A stretch of DNA of 64,000 nucleotides, from positions 1 through 64,000 of the forward strand of contig CAJWEI010000003.1 of assembly GCA_913031285.1 (NCBI GenBank). The letters run 5' to 3'. The notes under the pieces were generated by a model. It was not told the origin of the DNA and searched no databases. It worked only from the letters and a program-made list of their open reading frames with translations. Source of the DNA: an uncultured Alphaproteobacteria bacterium (GTDB taxonomy: Bacteria > Pseudomonadota > Alphaproteobacteria > Rhodobacterales > Rhodobacteraceae). The translations under genes and the position numbers were made by a program. This document shows, one piece after another, positions 9,514-19,058 of the stretch. How positions within the stretch are numbered: the stretch's first letter is position 1; each line of letters opens with the position of its first letter.

Positions 9514-10484
9514 GAAAGGGATGCCAGGATGAATATGTTGATGAACGTTTTTCTGATCTGCCAGACTACACACTCAAGTGTACTGCACGGATCTGGGTGG
9601 GCAGAGATATAGCTGCGCTTGATTGGTACTACCATGATGATCTTCTAGTTCGCTTTCCTTCGCGGATAAGCAATGGAAATGAGGCGTGTGAAGCCAATGC
9701 AATGGCAACGCTTGCTGAGTTTCCCGACTGACAACTTCTTAGAGAACATGTTATGTGGCCTCGAGATGAAGAGGCTCGGTTCCGCTCCTGTCATCGGATA
9801 TTATCAACTGTAACGCATCGTGGTGGTGCGTTTGGTCCTGCAACTGGGATAAGGATAGTATTTCGCACGATTGCACACACATACTGCCGAGAGAATCGCG
9901 TTTAGGATAAATGGTCAATACGTGATAATTCCGCTATTGCAAGACAACTGGGCCAAATTCCGCAGGACGCGTCAAAAGCCATCATTGAACGAGGTGACAT
10001 TAGTATGTTGTTGACCCCCTCGAGAAATTTGAAGGGCCCATATAAGGCTTTTGGCAACAGTGACGAGTGGGGTGAAAAGTATGCTTCAATATTGCAAGGC
10101 ATACTGAATTCTGATTTTTCAGTTATAACGGAAGATTATGATATTGCTTGTCATCTGTATCTGCCAGGGGTTTATGATGCCTATAGTCGTTCTGAAGCAG
10201 ATATTTTCTGAAATGGACTTCTCACTGCTTTGCCTTCTGCCCGATTTATTATTGAACATCAAATTGGTTGCGCCGATCCTCTTTTAAGTCCACGCAGCGC
10301 CATAAACTGGTCACTAACCGAGCTCCATGAAGGTTTGGGACGCTATGGGTCACCGACTGGTGCAGAAATTCATGTGACGGGTGTCAGCCACGCAGAATTT
10401 GGGTCACGTGGGTTGCGCAGAGAGATTTCTCTTTTTGATGATATAGCAATCTGGAAACAAATTCTGGTGCAATCTAATGTATAA
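9514..10484 (+). pseudogene. decayed SnoaL-like / ester cyclase family gene
   Basis: One reading frame runs from 9528 to 10484 with family-like sequence throughout but three internal stops. The segments include ARIWVGRDIAALDWYYHDD, RILSTVTHRGGAFGPATG, CHLYLPGVYDAYSRSEAD, and near the end THVSHAEF-like and LFDDIAIWKQI phrases. Two NTF2-like (SnoaL) domains appear to be present in tandem. The internal stops fall where related proteins, as I recall them, have Arg (after EFPD), Trp (after NRV) and Trp (after ADIF), which fits CGA to TGA, TGG to TAG and TGG to TGA. The extreme N-terminus (MKGMPG) is out of frame. The gene directly precedes a broken rraA-like gene. Confidence 0.8.
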
Positions 10485-10519
10485 GATGCTTTCAGAATCT
10501 AAAAATAGGATATTGGAAA

Positions 10520-11182
10520 ATGGGTGATAACTTTATACCCGAAAATCTGCTGGTCATGCTGCGAAAGGTTGATACTCCAACTGTCTGTAAAGCTATTGAG
10601 GTGGCTTAAGGTGAAAGAAAGTTCAACCGCTTTACCCATGGGACTATGCAACATTCCAAACCTGGGAATCCTGCTATTCTGGGCTTTGCGCGTACTGCGA
10701 AAATCTCTGGATCGGCGCCACTCATGGGACCTTATGATGTGACTCACTCCCACCGCTTGGATTATTATCGGTCAATGGCTGGCGGGGTGAGGTGAATGTC
10801 CCTTTGCACAAAAGGCTTGGTTTTAGTGGTGCTCTCACCAGCGGTGTAATGGGCGATCTAGATTTTAGACGACGGTTTTCCAGTTGTAGCTGGTTCAATT
10901 GGCGTGCGTCATGGGTTTGTACATGCGGTCAAAATTGGGACGCCAGTCGATGTCATGGGGGTCAAAGTTACCTAGGGCGATCTAATTCATGCTGACAGGC
11001 TCGGCGCATTGATCATCCCACTAGAGGTTATTTTAGATCTTAAAAAGGCAATCGCAACTTTGATCACTAATGAAAATATTGTTCTTGGGCCAGCGCGAGA
11101 GGCTGACTTCGATATCACAAAGCTGAAGGAAGTCTGGGCGAAATTCGAAGCCCAAAAAATCTTAAAATTACTTAAGCATTAG
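10520..11182 (+). pseudogene. decayed RraA family (demethylmenaquinone methyltransferase-like / HMG aldolase) gene
   Basis: The ATG opens MGDNFIPENLLVMLRKVDTP, then TVCKAIEVA followed by TAA where the family has Gln (CAA to TAA). The same frame continues through FARTAKISGSAPLMG to YYRSMAGG. About 20 residues are then missing, and the protein resumes in another frame at GEVNVPLHKRLGFSGALTSG, shifts again before DDGFPVVAGSIGVRHGF, has a TAG after VMGVKVT, and runs through GDLIHADRLGALIIP to a C-terminal helix. RraA-like proteins include ring-opening aldolases and RNase E regulators. The environmental paralogues probably act on 4-hydroxy-2-oxo acids. It is only 35 bases from the preceding SnoaL-like pseudogene, so an operon appears to have decayed together. 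Confidence 0.85.
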
Positions 11183-11326
11183 AAATTCGTCTAAGGAACT
11201 AGCGCCCAAGGCCCTCTGAAACCTTATTCGGCGTCTCTTGGATGTTATTTTGATCTTTGCAACCTTCCCCTACCACGTGAAGCTAGAAGGCCACATAGCT
11301 AGGTGATTAGCCTTGTATTAGAGCTT

Positions 11327-13567
11327 TTATGAGCTGGTTCGCAAGGTACCTAGAATTTGCTTCATAGTATCAGATGGAACCATTACTTTGCGAGTGATAG
11401 CGACGTCAGTATGGTAATAGCCTCCAAGATGTACGGCTTTGCCGCGACCCTCATGCATTTCACTGATTATAAGCTCTTCGTTGTTTGAAAGGGCTTGGGC
11501 GATCGGGCCAAAGTGTCTGGAAATTTCGCTATTGTCTGTTTGAGCCGCAAGGGCTTGCGCCCAATATAGCGCAAAGTAAAAGTGACTATCACGATTATCT
11601 GGTTGCCCTACTTTACGCCCCGGCGATTTATTTTGGTCAAGTATACCTTGCGTCGCGGTATCAACTGCTTTCCCTAAAATAGCTGCTTTTGTATTGCTGT
11701 TTACTTTCCCGAAATGCTTTAGGCTCTCTCCCAAGGCGCAAAATTCACCAAGAGAATCCCAGCGAAGATGATTTTGTTCGGTCAGTTGCTCCACATGCTT
11801 GGGGGCCGATCCTCCAGCACCGGTCTCAAAGAGGCCGCCGCCATTCATTAGTTTGACGATTGACAACATTTTGGCAGATGTACCTAATTCTAGAATTGGG
11901 AAGAGGTCCGTCAGGTAGTCGCGTAACACGTTGCCTGTGATTGCAATTGTATTCTCGCCTTGCGCGATGGTCTCAAAAGACGCGCGCGTCGCTTCCCGAG
12001 GAGCCATTACTTGGAATTTTCCAGCAGTATCAGGGGAGTTCAAAAGTGGAGCGACCATTTTCAGTAGCTCTGCGTCGTGTGCTCTAGTTTTATCAAGCCA
12101 GAAAATCGCTGAACAACCTTCTGCATTTTGGCGCTCAATGGCCAACTCAATCCAGTTTTCGATCGGTGCTCGGCGTGTGCTGGCTGAGCGCCAGATATCG
12201 CCTTTTTCGACACTGTGAGTATGAAGAATATCTCCATTGGCAGCTATCATTTGTACAGTTCCGTTGGAGGGAATTTCAAATGTTGTCGGGTGAGATCCGT
12301 ATTCTTCAGCTTTTTGTGCCATAAGGCCAACGTTCTGCACGGTGCCTGCACTTGTTGGGTCTAATGCACCATTTTCTTTGCAGTAAGTGATAGCTTCATC
12401 ATAGACTGCCGCATAGGAGCTATCTGGAATGACGCAATTAGAATCGCTTTCCTCACCATTTGGTCCCCATCCTTTACCCCCCGCCCGGATAAGAGCTGGC
12501 ATTGATGCATCGATGATTACATCTGACGGTACGTGCAAATTTGATATACCCTTGTCTGAGTTCACCATATAAAGCGCTGGGCGATTGGCTAACAATTCAT
12601 CAATCTCAGATTTAATTGTTGCACCTTGTGACATCCCGTCAATAAGTTCAAACATCTCGCCAAGGCCAGAATTCGGATTGACACCTGCAACCCGTAACGC
12701 TTCGCCGTGAGAGTCAAAAATAGGTTTAAGATAACTTTTGACCGCGTGACCAAACAAAATTGGATCTGACACCTTCATCATGGTCGCTTTGAGATGCAGA
12801 GAAAATAGTATTCCCTCTGCCTCTGTGGTGGCGATTTGTTCCATTAGGAAGGTTTCAAGTGCTTTGACTGACATGAAGGTGGCATCAACGACAGTGCCAG
12901 CTAGAAAGGAGAGACCATCTTTTAATACAGAAGTTTTGCCATCATCGGCCACAAGTTTGATACTTGCAGGGCCGGCCTGAGCTTCCGTAATTGTAACTGA
13001 AGTTTCGTTGGACCGGAAGTCTCCTGACGTCATGCTCGAAACACGCGTTTTACTGTCACTATTCCAAGCGCCCATAATATGGGGATTGGCCTTTGCATAT
13101 TTTTTGACAGCCAATGCCGCTCGCCGGTCCGAGTTGCCTTCGCGCAGTACCGGGTTAACCGCTGAGCCTTTGATTGCATCATAACGGGCGCGAGTGGTCT
13201 GTTCGGTTTGCGAAACCGGATTTTCTGGGTAGTTTGGCAGATTGTAACCTTGCGACTGAAGTTCTTTGATTGCAGCGATGAGTTGTGGCGCAGAGGCCGA
13301 AATATTGGGCAGTTTTATAACATTAGCATCAGGCTTTTTGACCAGATCACCAAGCTCGGCTAAATCATCAGGTTGTCGTTGGGCGTTGCTAAGGTACTCT
13401 GGAAAGGCTGCAATAATGCGTCCAGCAAGTGAAATATCTTTTACACCAAATGTAATCCCTGCCACATCTGCAAAACTTTGAATGATAGGCAATAATGACG
13501 CCGAAGCAAGCTGAGGGGCCTCGTCGACTTTAGTGTAAATGATATCGGGTGACTTACTGCCGGCCAT
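11327..13567 (-). CDS. icd: monomeric NADP-dependent isocitrate dehydrogenase
   Basis: At 746 residues this matches the monomeric IDH-II type, which catalyses oxidative decarboxylation of isocitrate to 2-oxoglutarate in the TCA cycle and makes NADPH. The N-terminal [19 protein letters not shown], the substrate-binding stretch [20 protein letters not shown], and the long [20 protein letters not shown] and [19 protein letters not shown] segments are characteristic of this class and unlike the homodimeric enzyme. The start ATG has AAAGG upstream. It is transcribed alone; no partner lies close on the same strand. The product is cytoplasmic. No damage is visible. Confidence 0.96.
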   Translation of the reverse strand: MAGSKSPDIIYTKVDEAPQLASASLLPIIQSFADVAGITFGVKDISLAGRIIAAFPEYLSNAQRQPDDLAELGDLVKKPDANVIKLPNISASAPQLIAAIKELQSQGYNLPNYPENPVSQTEQTTRARYDAIKGSAVNPVLREGNSDRRAALAVKKYAKANPHIMGAWNSDSKTRVSSMTSGDFRSNETSVTITEAQAGPASIKLVADDGKTSVLKDGLSFLAGTVVDATFMSVKALETFLMEQIATTEAEGILFSLHLKATMMKVSDPILFGHAVKSYLKPIFDSHGEALRVAGVNPNSGLGEMFELIDGMSQGATIKSEIDELLANRPALYMVNSDKGISNLHVPSDVIIDASMPALIRAGGKGWGPNGEESDSNCVIPDSSYAAVYDEAITYCKENGALDPTSAGTVQNVGLMAQKAEEYGSHPTTFEIPSNGTVQMIAANGDILHTHSVEKGDIWRSASTRRAPIENWIELAIERQNAEGCSAIFWLDKTRAHDAELLKMVAPLLNSPDTAGKFQVMAPREATRASFETIAQGENTIAITGNVLRDYLTDLFPILELGTSAKMLSIVKLMNGGGLFETGAGGSAPKHVEQLTEQNHLRWDSLGEFCALGESLKHFGKVNSNTKAAILGKAVDTATQGILDQNKSPGRKVGQPDNRDSHFYFALYWAQALAAQTDNSEISRHFGPIAQALSNNEELIISEMHEGRGKAVHLGGYYHTDVAITRKVMVPSDTMKQILGTLRTSS

Positions 13568-14504
13568 GTTTGTTTACCTTTCCATGATTGCCTGCGTCCT
13601 AAACGCTCACTGGCCTGGAGTCAAACTTCTAGCGTAATGCCTAAGATCAAAATTCATGATATTAAAAAAAATTTAGATGGGTTGTATCACTAGCGGGTAA
13701 AATGGTATTTGGAATCGGGTAAAGCTTTCTAATAGACTGATTTAAAATACTATAACTTTTATACTTTACTATAATTTTCAATTTCTTCACTCCAGTAGGC
13801 TTTATGGAATAAATACGAAATATTCTATTTATTGCCCTGGATATTTGTGATGATTGCATTCCATTTTACTGCGCCCGTCTGTCTTATACTGAAATGGTTT
13901 TTTCGGCTAATACTAGTATTAATTTGCAGTCTCAAGAGTTCCGTTTGGAATGGCTTCACCAAATTTCACCAAGCCAATGGGCCGGTGGTTAGAGGTAAAC
14001 TGACTGCCATACCTAGTTTGATCTTCACTACATCATCAAAATGTCAGATTCCACAGAGTGCAAATTTCTGTTTGCAATATTGAGCCGCGCGCTTGTGTCC
14101 AAGAGGTTGATCCGTTCAGTTCTGCAACGATTTTTCAAATACACGCCTGGCATTTGAAAAATAAGAGATATTGACTACCTTAACATTTTATTTTCAAAAC
14201 ATTGTTTACCGACATTTAAGAGTTTTTTGCGAATTCTACCTGATGGTGTGAAAAGAAAAACCGTACCTAAAAGCCGGATGGCTGCGTACTCTCTAATCTT
14301 GGGAGCCGATGTGTAATCCGTGCATTTCTTTTTCCTATTTTAAACATATCAAATAAAAATTGTCTGAACGTGAAACCATGACTTCTTTTGGAACGCACAA
14401 CAAATTAAATATGTCATATTTTTCTTTGTCCGCATGACTGAAGGAAACTAGTGTTGCCAGAAATCCAACTAAAGGTATTTCCAACGGAGAAGTTACAAAG
14501 CATA
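13568..14504. other. gene-free stretch upstream of icd
   Basis: The icd promoter should lie in the first 200 bases, but I could not pick out a convincing box pair. Short frames here (13662-13859 minus, 13832-14083 plus) have no ribosome binding sites and look random. Nothing else is seen. Confidence 0.4.
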
Positions 14505-14780
14505 TTAGTCAAACAGATTAAATTTTTTGAGTGTTTCCTCATCTGTTGGTGCAACTCTTTTTCTCAGAGAGATAAGTTCATGTTTTATCCCTGAAACTTC
14601 GCTATTTATGTCTTTTTGACCGATAGAAATGCGCCTAATAAATTCTCTGATCCAATTTAGTTCACCCGAAACCCAAATGAATATAGCTACAAAGATAATT
14701 CCCCACCAATTTTTTACAAATTCGTTTGCGAAACTTATCCATACGATAAAGAAAGTTAACCATTCATTTAAAACTTCCAC
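14505..14780 (-). CDS. small membrane protein with coiled-coil tail, 91 residues
   Basis: The GTG at 14780 lies seven bases after AAGGAG and is the preferred start; an in-frame TTG lies two codons upstream. The protein has a hydrophobic N-terminal half with two likely membrane segments (EWLTFFIVWISFANEF and NWWGIIFVAIFIWVSG). A charged C-terminal half (DINSEVSGIKHELISLRKRV) could form a short coiled coil in the cytoplasm. No family is recognised. It is monocistronic as far as can be seen, and lies in otherwise non-coding DNA between icd and uxaC. Confidence 0.6.
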   Translation of the reverse strand: MEVLNEWLTFFIVWISFANEFVKNWWGIIFVAIFIWVSGELNWIREFIRRISIGQKDINSEVSGIKHELISLRKRVAPTDEETLKKFNLFD

Positions 14781-15242
14781 AATCAAACTCCTTCAAGCTT
14801 TAAAACTGGATCAATGTTGGAATATATTTTTAGACACGTCTATAAAATAAGAGAATTATCACGATAGGTGTTATGTCGAATTTAATGGGTCATTATATCA
14901 ATGCCAGTTAAAACTACATTTAGACTTTTATGGCCCATTCACAATCAAAGGCTATTCGAAATAGAGACGACAACCCAAACGGGCTTCTGTCCAAATTACA
15001 TGCTATTCAAGAACTTTAAATTTAAACATCGTTTGCACTCTTGTGTTGAGGATCATGCCTTTTCTACGCTATGAGTAAACATTCATCTTTTTGAGAAAAG
15101 ACTGGATCGAGTAGACTTAAAAATTATTTATTTTAATGTTAACCAGAACAATATTTAAACTGCAGCCCGCTTAAAGGTCAGTAAATGCGATCAGGCGCAG
15201 AAAGTCACCTGAAACATGAAACCTATTGAAGGTCGTTATATA
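14781..15242. other. intergenic region before uxaC
   Basis: This AT-rich gap should contain the divergent promoters of the small membrane protein gene and uxaC. I see no clear operator dyad; the sequence just before uxaC has a moderately good GAAGG ribosome binding site. Confidence 0.35.
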
Positions 15243-16652
15243 ATGGCACTATTGCACAAAGACCGGTTGTTCCCCATTGATGGACCAACGAAGGAGGTCG
15301 CCCGTGACCTCTATGACGGAATAAAAGATCTCCCGATTATCTCCCCACATGGTCACTGTGACCCAAGTTGGTTCGCATTCAACAATAGCTTTTCGGATCC
15401 GGTGAGTCTGTTTGTTATTCCGGATCATTATGTATTTCGCATGTTATGTTCCCAAGGTATTGGACTGGATCAATTGGGTGTTCCATGCGCTGACGGTTCA
15501 AAGGTAGAGGAGGATCCACGCAAAATTTGGCGCCTTTTTGCCGAAAATTTTTTCCTCTTGCGCGCCACCCCATCAGCGATGTGGTTAGAGCATGCATTTC
15601 AAGAGGTTTTTGGGATTGATGATCCGCTTTCAAAAAACAATGCCGATGAAATTTATAATCATATTGATGCCTGTCTAAAGCGTGACGAATTTCGTCCAAG
15701 AGCCCTTTTTGATCAATTTAATATAGAAACTTTGGCGACAACTGAAATGGCGCTGGATGATCTTCGCCACCATAAAACGATTGAGCAAAGTGATTGGTGT
15801 GGAAAAGTAATAACAACATATCGCCCTGACAATGTTGTTGATCCTGATTTCGATAACTTTGCCGATAACGTAATGAACTTTGGAGAGTTGACTGGCGAAG
15901 ATACTGCAAATTGGATTGGATATCTCAATGCACATCGAATTCGTCGCATGTATTTCAAGCAAGTTGGTGGTGCTACCGCGTCTGATCATGGACATCCATC
16001 AGCACGTACGGAAAATTTATCAACACAAGTGGCAAGTCAGCTTTTTCAAAAGGCGCTAAAAGGTACCTGCACACCCAAGGAGGCAGATGCATTTCGAGGT
16101 CAAATGCTAACCGAAATGGCCCGGATGTCTATCGATGACGGTTTGACATTGCAAATACATGCAGGTTCGCACCGTAACCACTCAAAAGCGATTTTGAATA
16201 AATTTGGTCGTGATAAAGGTTTTGACGTGCCTGGAAAAATAGAATTTGTAGAAAGTTTGAAACCTTTGCTAGATGCATTTGGGTTAGAGAAAGATTTGCG
16301 TATAATCTTGTTTATGCTTGATGAAACGACGCAAAGTAAAGAGCTCGCACCTCTTGCTGGGGTCTATCCTGCTTTACGCATAGGTCCGCCTTGGTGGTTT
16401 TATGACAGCTACGAGGGTATGATGCGGTTCCGAGAAAATATCACGGAAACTGCAGGCTTTTATAATACGGTTGGTTTTAATGATGATACCCGCGCCTTCT
16501 GTTCCATTCCCGCCCGTCATGATGTAGCCCGTCGGGTAGATGCTGGGTACTTAGCAAAGTTGGTTGCGATGGGGCGGCTTAGATTGTCTGAGGCTCATGA
16601 GGTTGCGCGCGATCTCAGCTACGAGCTCGTCAAAGCGGCGTATTCGTTTTGA
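15243..16652 (+). CDS. uxaC: glucuronate isomerase
   Basis: UxaC interconverts D-glucuronate and D-fructuronate (or galacturonate and tagaturonate), the entry step of hexuronate breakdown in the cytoplasm. I start at the ATG giving MALLHKDRLFPIDGP, with GAAGG seven bases upstream; the frame is open for nine more codons but family members begin at this point. The metal-binding SPHGHCDPSWFA lies at the N-terminus, LQIHAGSHRNHS in the second half, and GFNDDTRAFCSIPARHDVAR near the C-terminus. Length (469 residues) is normal. No other uronate genes (uxuA, uxuB, kduI) are adjacent, so the pathway must be completed elsewhere. Confidence 0.95.
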   Translation: MALLHKDRLFPIDGPTKEVARDLYDGIKDLPIISPHGHCDPSWFAFNNSFSDPVSLFVIPDHYVFRMLCSQGIGLDQLGVPCADGSKVEEDPRKIWRLFAENFFLLRATPSAMWLEHAFQEVFGIDDPLSKNNADEIYNHIDACLKRDEFRPRALFDQFNIETLATTEMALDDLRHHKTIEQSDWCGKVITTYRPDNVVDPDFDNFADNVMNFGELTGEDTANWIGYLNAHRIRRMYFKQVGGATASDHGHPSARTENLSTQVASQLFQKALKGTCTPKEADAFRGQMLTEMARMSIDDGLTLQIHAGSHRNHSKAILNKFGRDKGFDVPGKIEFVESLKPLLDAFGLEKDLRIILFMLDETTQSKELAPLAGVYPALRIGPPWWFYDSYEGMMRFRENITETAGFYNTVGFNDDTRAFCSIPARHDVARRVDAGYLAKLVAMGRLRLSEAHEVARDLSYELVKAAYSF

Positions 16653-16689
16653 CAAAAAAATTCAGTTCATTTCGTTTAGCTCCGCTATG

Positions 16690-16788
16690 CAACAAAGCAT
16701 TCCTGTTCGAAAACTTGGCAATAGCGGTCACAAAAGTATGATACATGCGCCGGAGCAGTTCAAAAAGAGACCGCGCATAAATGCATAG
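16690..16788 (+). pseudogene. possible remnant of an aldo/keto reductase N-terminus
   Basis: In the gap between uxaC and the amidase gene, an ATG opens MQQSIPVRKLGNSGHKSM, which recalls the RKLGNSG start of aldo/keto reductases. The similarity ends there and the frame runs into the start of the amidase gene. This may be a deletion remnant or chance. Confidence 0.2.
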
Positions 16789-18052
16789 CGTTACTTTCAA
16801 ATATCTTCGATCATACTTAAATGAAGGCGTCAGCTGCGAAGCGCTTATTTCGCAAATTCTAAAAAATATAGATGAGCAGGACGCTCGTTTGGGTTTGTTT
16901 GAGTATATTGCGCATCACGAAGCCCTAAGTGCTGCGATATCACTAGATAAAGCACCTAACTTGCGCAATGAACTTCCTCTTTATGGGATGCCATTTGCCG
17001 CAAAAGATATTATCGATGTTGCTCACATGCCGACCAATTTTGGCAGTAAAGCCCCAATTGGTTATATGGCGCGATCAGATGCGGCCGTGGTTAGAAAGCT
17101 CAGAAGCCTTGGCGCTATCATAATAGGTAAAACTGTGACAACTGAGTTGGCTTTTTTAGAACCATCGCGAACCCTAAATCCTCGTGGAACAGCCTACACA
17201 CCGGGCGGCTCGTCGTCGGGCTCCGCAGCGGTCGTATCTGCGGATCTTTTGCCTTTGGCTATTGGGACACAAACTGGCGGATCGATTATAAGACCGGCCT
17301 CTTATTGCGGTGTTTTCGCAATTAAACCGAGCTTTTCCTTAATAGATCGTTTTGGAGTTTTGAGCCAGTCGCCATCTTTGGACACTGTTGGTTTAATAGC
17401 AAATTCTTTAGACGATCTGTCAGAAGTTATAGACGTATTCTGTCCTTTAAGTCTGTCAAGTCCAAGAAATGAAACCTTGAAAATTGGAATGTTACAATCT
17501 GACTTGATTTTGCATGCCGACGAATATGTTCTTGATATGTTGAATACTATACAGACCAAAAATTCGGATATGATTACCCCAGTCAAAGAAAATTTGGGAC
17601 TGGAGGACTGTGTTTCCTTGCGAAATGACATAAACAATTTTGAGTTAAATGAAAAATTTTTTGATTTATTGAATGAACATCCAGAAGATATCAGTTCTCA
17701 AATACACCAAGCTGCAAAAGCAGGGCGGGCGATCTCAAATCAAGACTACTTTGGCGCGCTTAAAACAGTTGTTTCTATGCGTGATGGATTTATGCGTTTG
17801 TTTGAGAAATATGATTATCTGGTGATGCCCTCGACCATTGGAGAAGCGCTACTTGGCTTATCTAGTACAGGCTCTTCCATTTTTAACGGACCCTGGACAT
17901 TGATGGGATTTCCAGTGGTAAATTTACCAATTTCGAAGGGGCCAAACGAAATGCCTGTTGGCATTCAGCTGATAGGTCCGACAATGTGCGATCAGCAACT
18001 TCTGTTTGATGCAAAAAGGTTTTGGGAGAAACTATCTCAAGATAGCAGATAG
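16781..18052 (+). CDS. amidase signature family hydrolase
   Basis: The 423-residue protein carries the complete Ser-cisSer-Lys triad of the amidase signature family: Lys75 in PFAAKDIIDV, Ser144 in PGGSSSGSAAVV and Ser168 in GTQTGGSII. The 69- and 24-residue spacings match, as I recall them, malonamidase-type enzymes. The C-terminal NLPISKGPNEMPVGIQLIG region is also typical. It is shorter than GatA and lies away from gatBC, so it is not the tRNA amidotransferase; it probably hydrolyses a small amide or acts like allophanate hydrolase, but the substrate is unknown. The ribosome binding site is weak. It follows uxaC on the same strand by about 130 bases. Confidence 0.88.
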   Translation: MHSVTFKYLRSYLNEGVSCEALISQILKNIDEQDARLGLFEYIAHHEALSAAISLDKAPNLRNELPLYGMPFAAKDIIDVAHMPTNFGSKAPIGYMARSDAAVVRKLRSLGAIIIGKTVTTELAFLEPSRTLNPRGTAYTPGGSSSGSAAVVSADLLPLAIGTQTGGSIIRPASYCGVFAIKPSFSLIDRFGVLSQSPSLDTVGLIANSLDDLSEVIDVFCPLSLSSPRNETLKIGMLQSDLILHADEYVLDMLNTIQTKNSDMITPVKENLGLEDCVSLRNDINNFELNEKFFDLLNEHPEDISSQIHQAAKAGRAISNQDYFGALKTVVSMRDGFMRLFEKYDYLVMPSTIGEALLGLSSTGSSIFNGPWTLMGFPVVNLPISKGPNEMPVGIQLIGPTMCDQQLLFDAKRFWEKLSQDSR

Positions 18053-18169
18053 GCTTCAACTGTTAAGTTTGTGGGATTGATCTACGTTTTTACTATTAGA
18101 ATGAGATTTCAAAATTTGTTTTCTTTGTCGCAAATTTGTGTTTGCGCTAATTGCACATTTCGACCGAAA

Positions 18170-18448
18170 CTAATCTTTGGTAGACCGTTGTTTCTTTTTC
18201 TGTTTCTTTTTAGCGCTTTTTTTACGTTGCTTTTTATGACCATTCTCAGCTACTCGTTGTTTTGCTTCCATGCTCAGCATTACCATAACTGCTTTATTTT
18301 CTGGGGTGTCAGTACGTGATTGTGCCTGTATTTCGGTGGTTTGTGCTCCAGCTAAAGCTGCTTTCTTGCCTTTAGATGGATTTAGAAGAGTAATGTCCTT
18401 AAAAGCTTTCAGGAGCATCTGCTTGTTATTTAAAACACCTGGATCCAA
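18170..18448 (-). CDS. small lysine-rich protein, 92 residues
   Basis: The frame starts with TTG, preceded by GGAGG at seven bases, and reads MDPGVLNNKQMLLKAFKDIT. The middle is Ala/Gln/Thr rich, and the last 30 residues are almost all Lys, Arg, Gln and Ser (KKQRKKSAKKKQ). Such a basic tail suggests nucleic acid or ribosome binding, but this is inference and I recognise no family. It is convergent with the amidase gene. Real coding is supported by the ribosome binding site more than by the composition. Confidence 0.5.
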   Translation of the reverse strand: MDPGVLNNKQMLLKAFKDITLLNPSKGKKAALAGAQTTEIQAQSRTDTPENKAVMVMLSMEAKQRVAENGHKKQRKKSAKKKQKKKQRSTKD

Positions 18449-18580
18449 AGTTCCGCCTCCATACTCTTAAATATAGCAAAAATAACCGCTAAGCGCTATA
18501 AATAATTGAGGATCAATCGAAAATTTGGGCGTACGCTTCAATTAAAGCTTTGGAAATTATATTGTATTAAAGTTCCAGAA

Positions 18581-18922
18581 TTAAACCTCGGCCCGTGGAT
18601 ATTTTAGTCCCCATTCTCCCAGGGCCTTTAAGACGGGTTCGAGATCACGCGCTTTTTGCGTTGGAAGATATACCTTTTGGCGCCGGTTTGTTGGATCTAT
18701 ATTTGAAGATAATAGGCCTTCTTGTTCCAACATTCGAAGACGACTGGCCAAAATATTGGTAGAAATTCCTTCTTTAGCATGAAGAAACTCGTTGTAGTGT
18801 CGCTTTTTATTCAACAAGACATCGCGAATAATGATCAGCGACCATCTATCGCCTAAACGGCTTACTGCATCAGCCAACGGGCAAGCACAAATTTTAGGCA
18901 TATTTTCATTACGTTGGGTCAT
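18581..18922 (-). CDS. HxlR family transcriptional regulator
   Basis: The 113-residue protein is a single winged helix-turn-helix of the HxlR type. It has the N-terminal Cys (CACPLADAVSRLGDRWSL), which in some family members senses electrophiles or oxidants, followed by IIIRDVLLNKKRHYNEFLHA, the recognition helix region ISTNILASRLRMLEQEGLL and a wing. It is divergent from the MMPL/LolA-like/barrel operon with a 136-base shared upstream region that holds two direct repeats, so control of that operon is the natural inference. The ligand is unknown. Confidence 0.88.
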   Translation of the reverse strand: MTQRNENMPKICACPLADAVSRLGDRWSLIIIRDVLLNKKRHYNEFLHAKEGISTNILASRLRMLEQEGLLSSNIDPTNRRQKVYLPTQKARDLEPVLKALGEWGLKYPRAEV

Positions 18923-18944
18923 AATACATTTTTTATAAAATTTT

Positions 18945-18987
18945 GACTTGTCTTTTGCAACTTAATTAAATAACTGGCTTTTTGCAA
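18945..18987. promoter_or_regulatory. pair of direct repeats between hxlR-like gene and RND operon
   Basis: Two 16-base elements, GACTTGTCTTTTGCAA at 18945-18960 and AACTGGCTTTTTGCAA at 18972-18987, agree at 12 of 16 positions and are spaced 27 bases apart start to start. They sit between the divergent regulator and transporter genes, where an HxlR operator would be expected. Binding is inferred from position only. Confidence 0.4.
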
Positions 18988-19058
18988 GTAATGGGAATGT
19001 TGATTGGCAGGTTTTCGACAGAAAATTCAGTAAGCAATTTATTAAAAGGTAAAAATTA

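Noticed and set aside
9514-11182. Reassignment of TGA as Trp to rescue the broken genes
   Set aside because: Intact genes in the window (for example uxaC and the MMPL gene) end at TGA, and TAA and TAG also interrupt the broken genes, so a changed code does not explain them.
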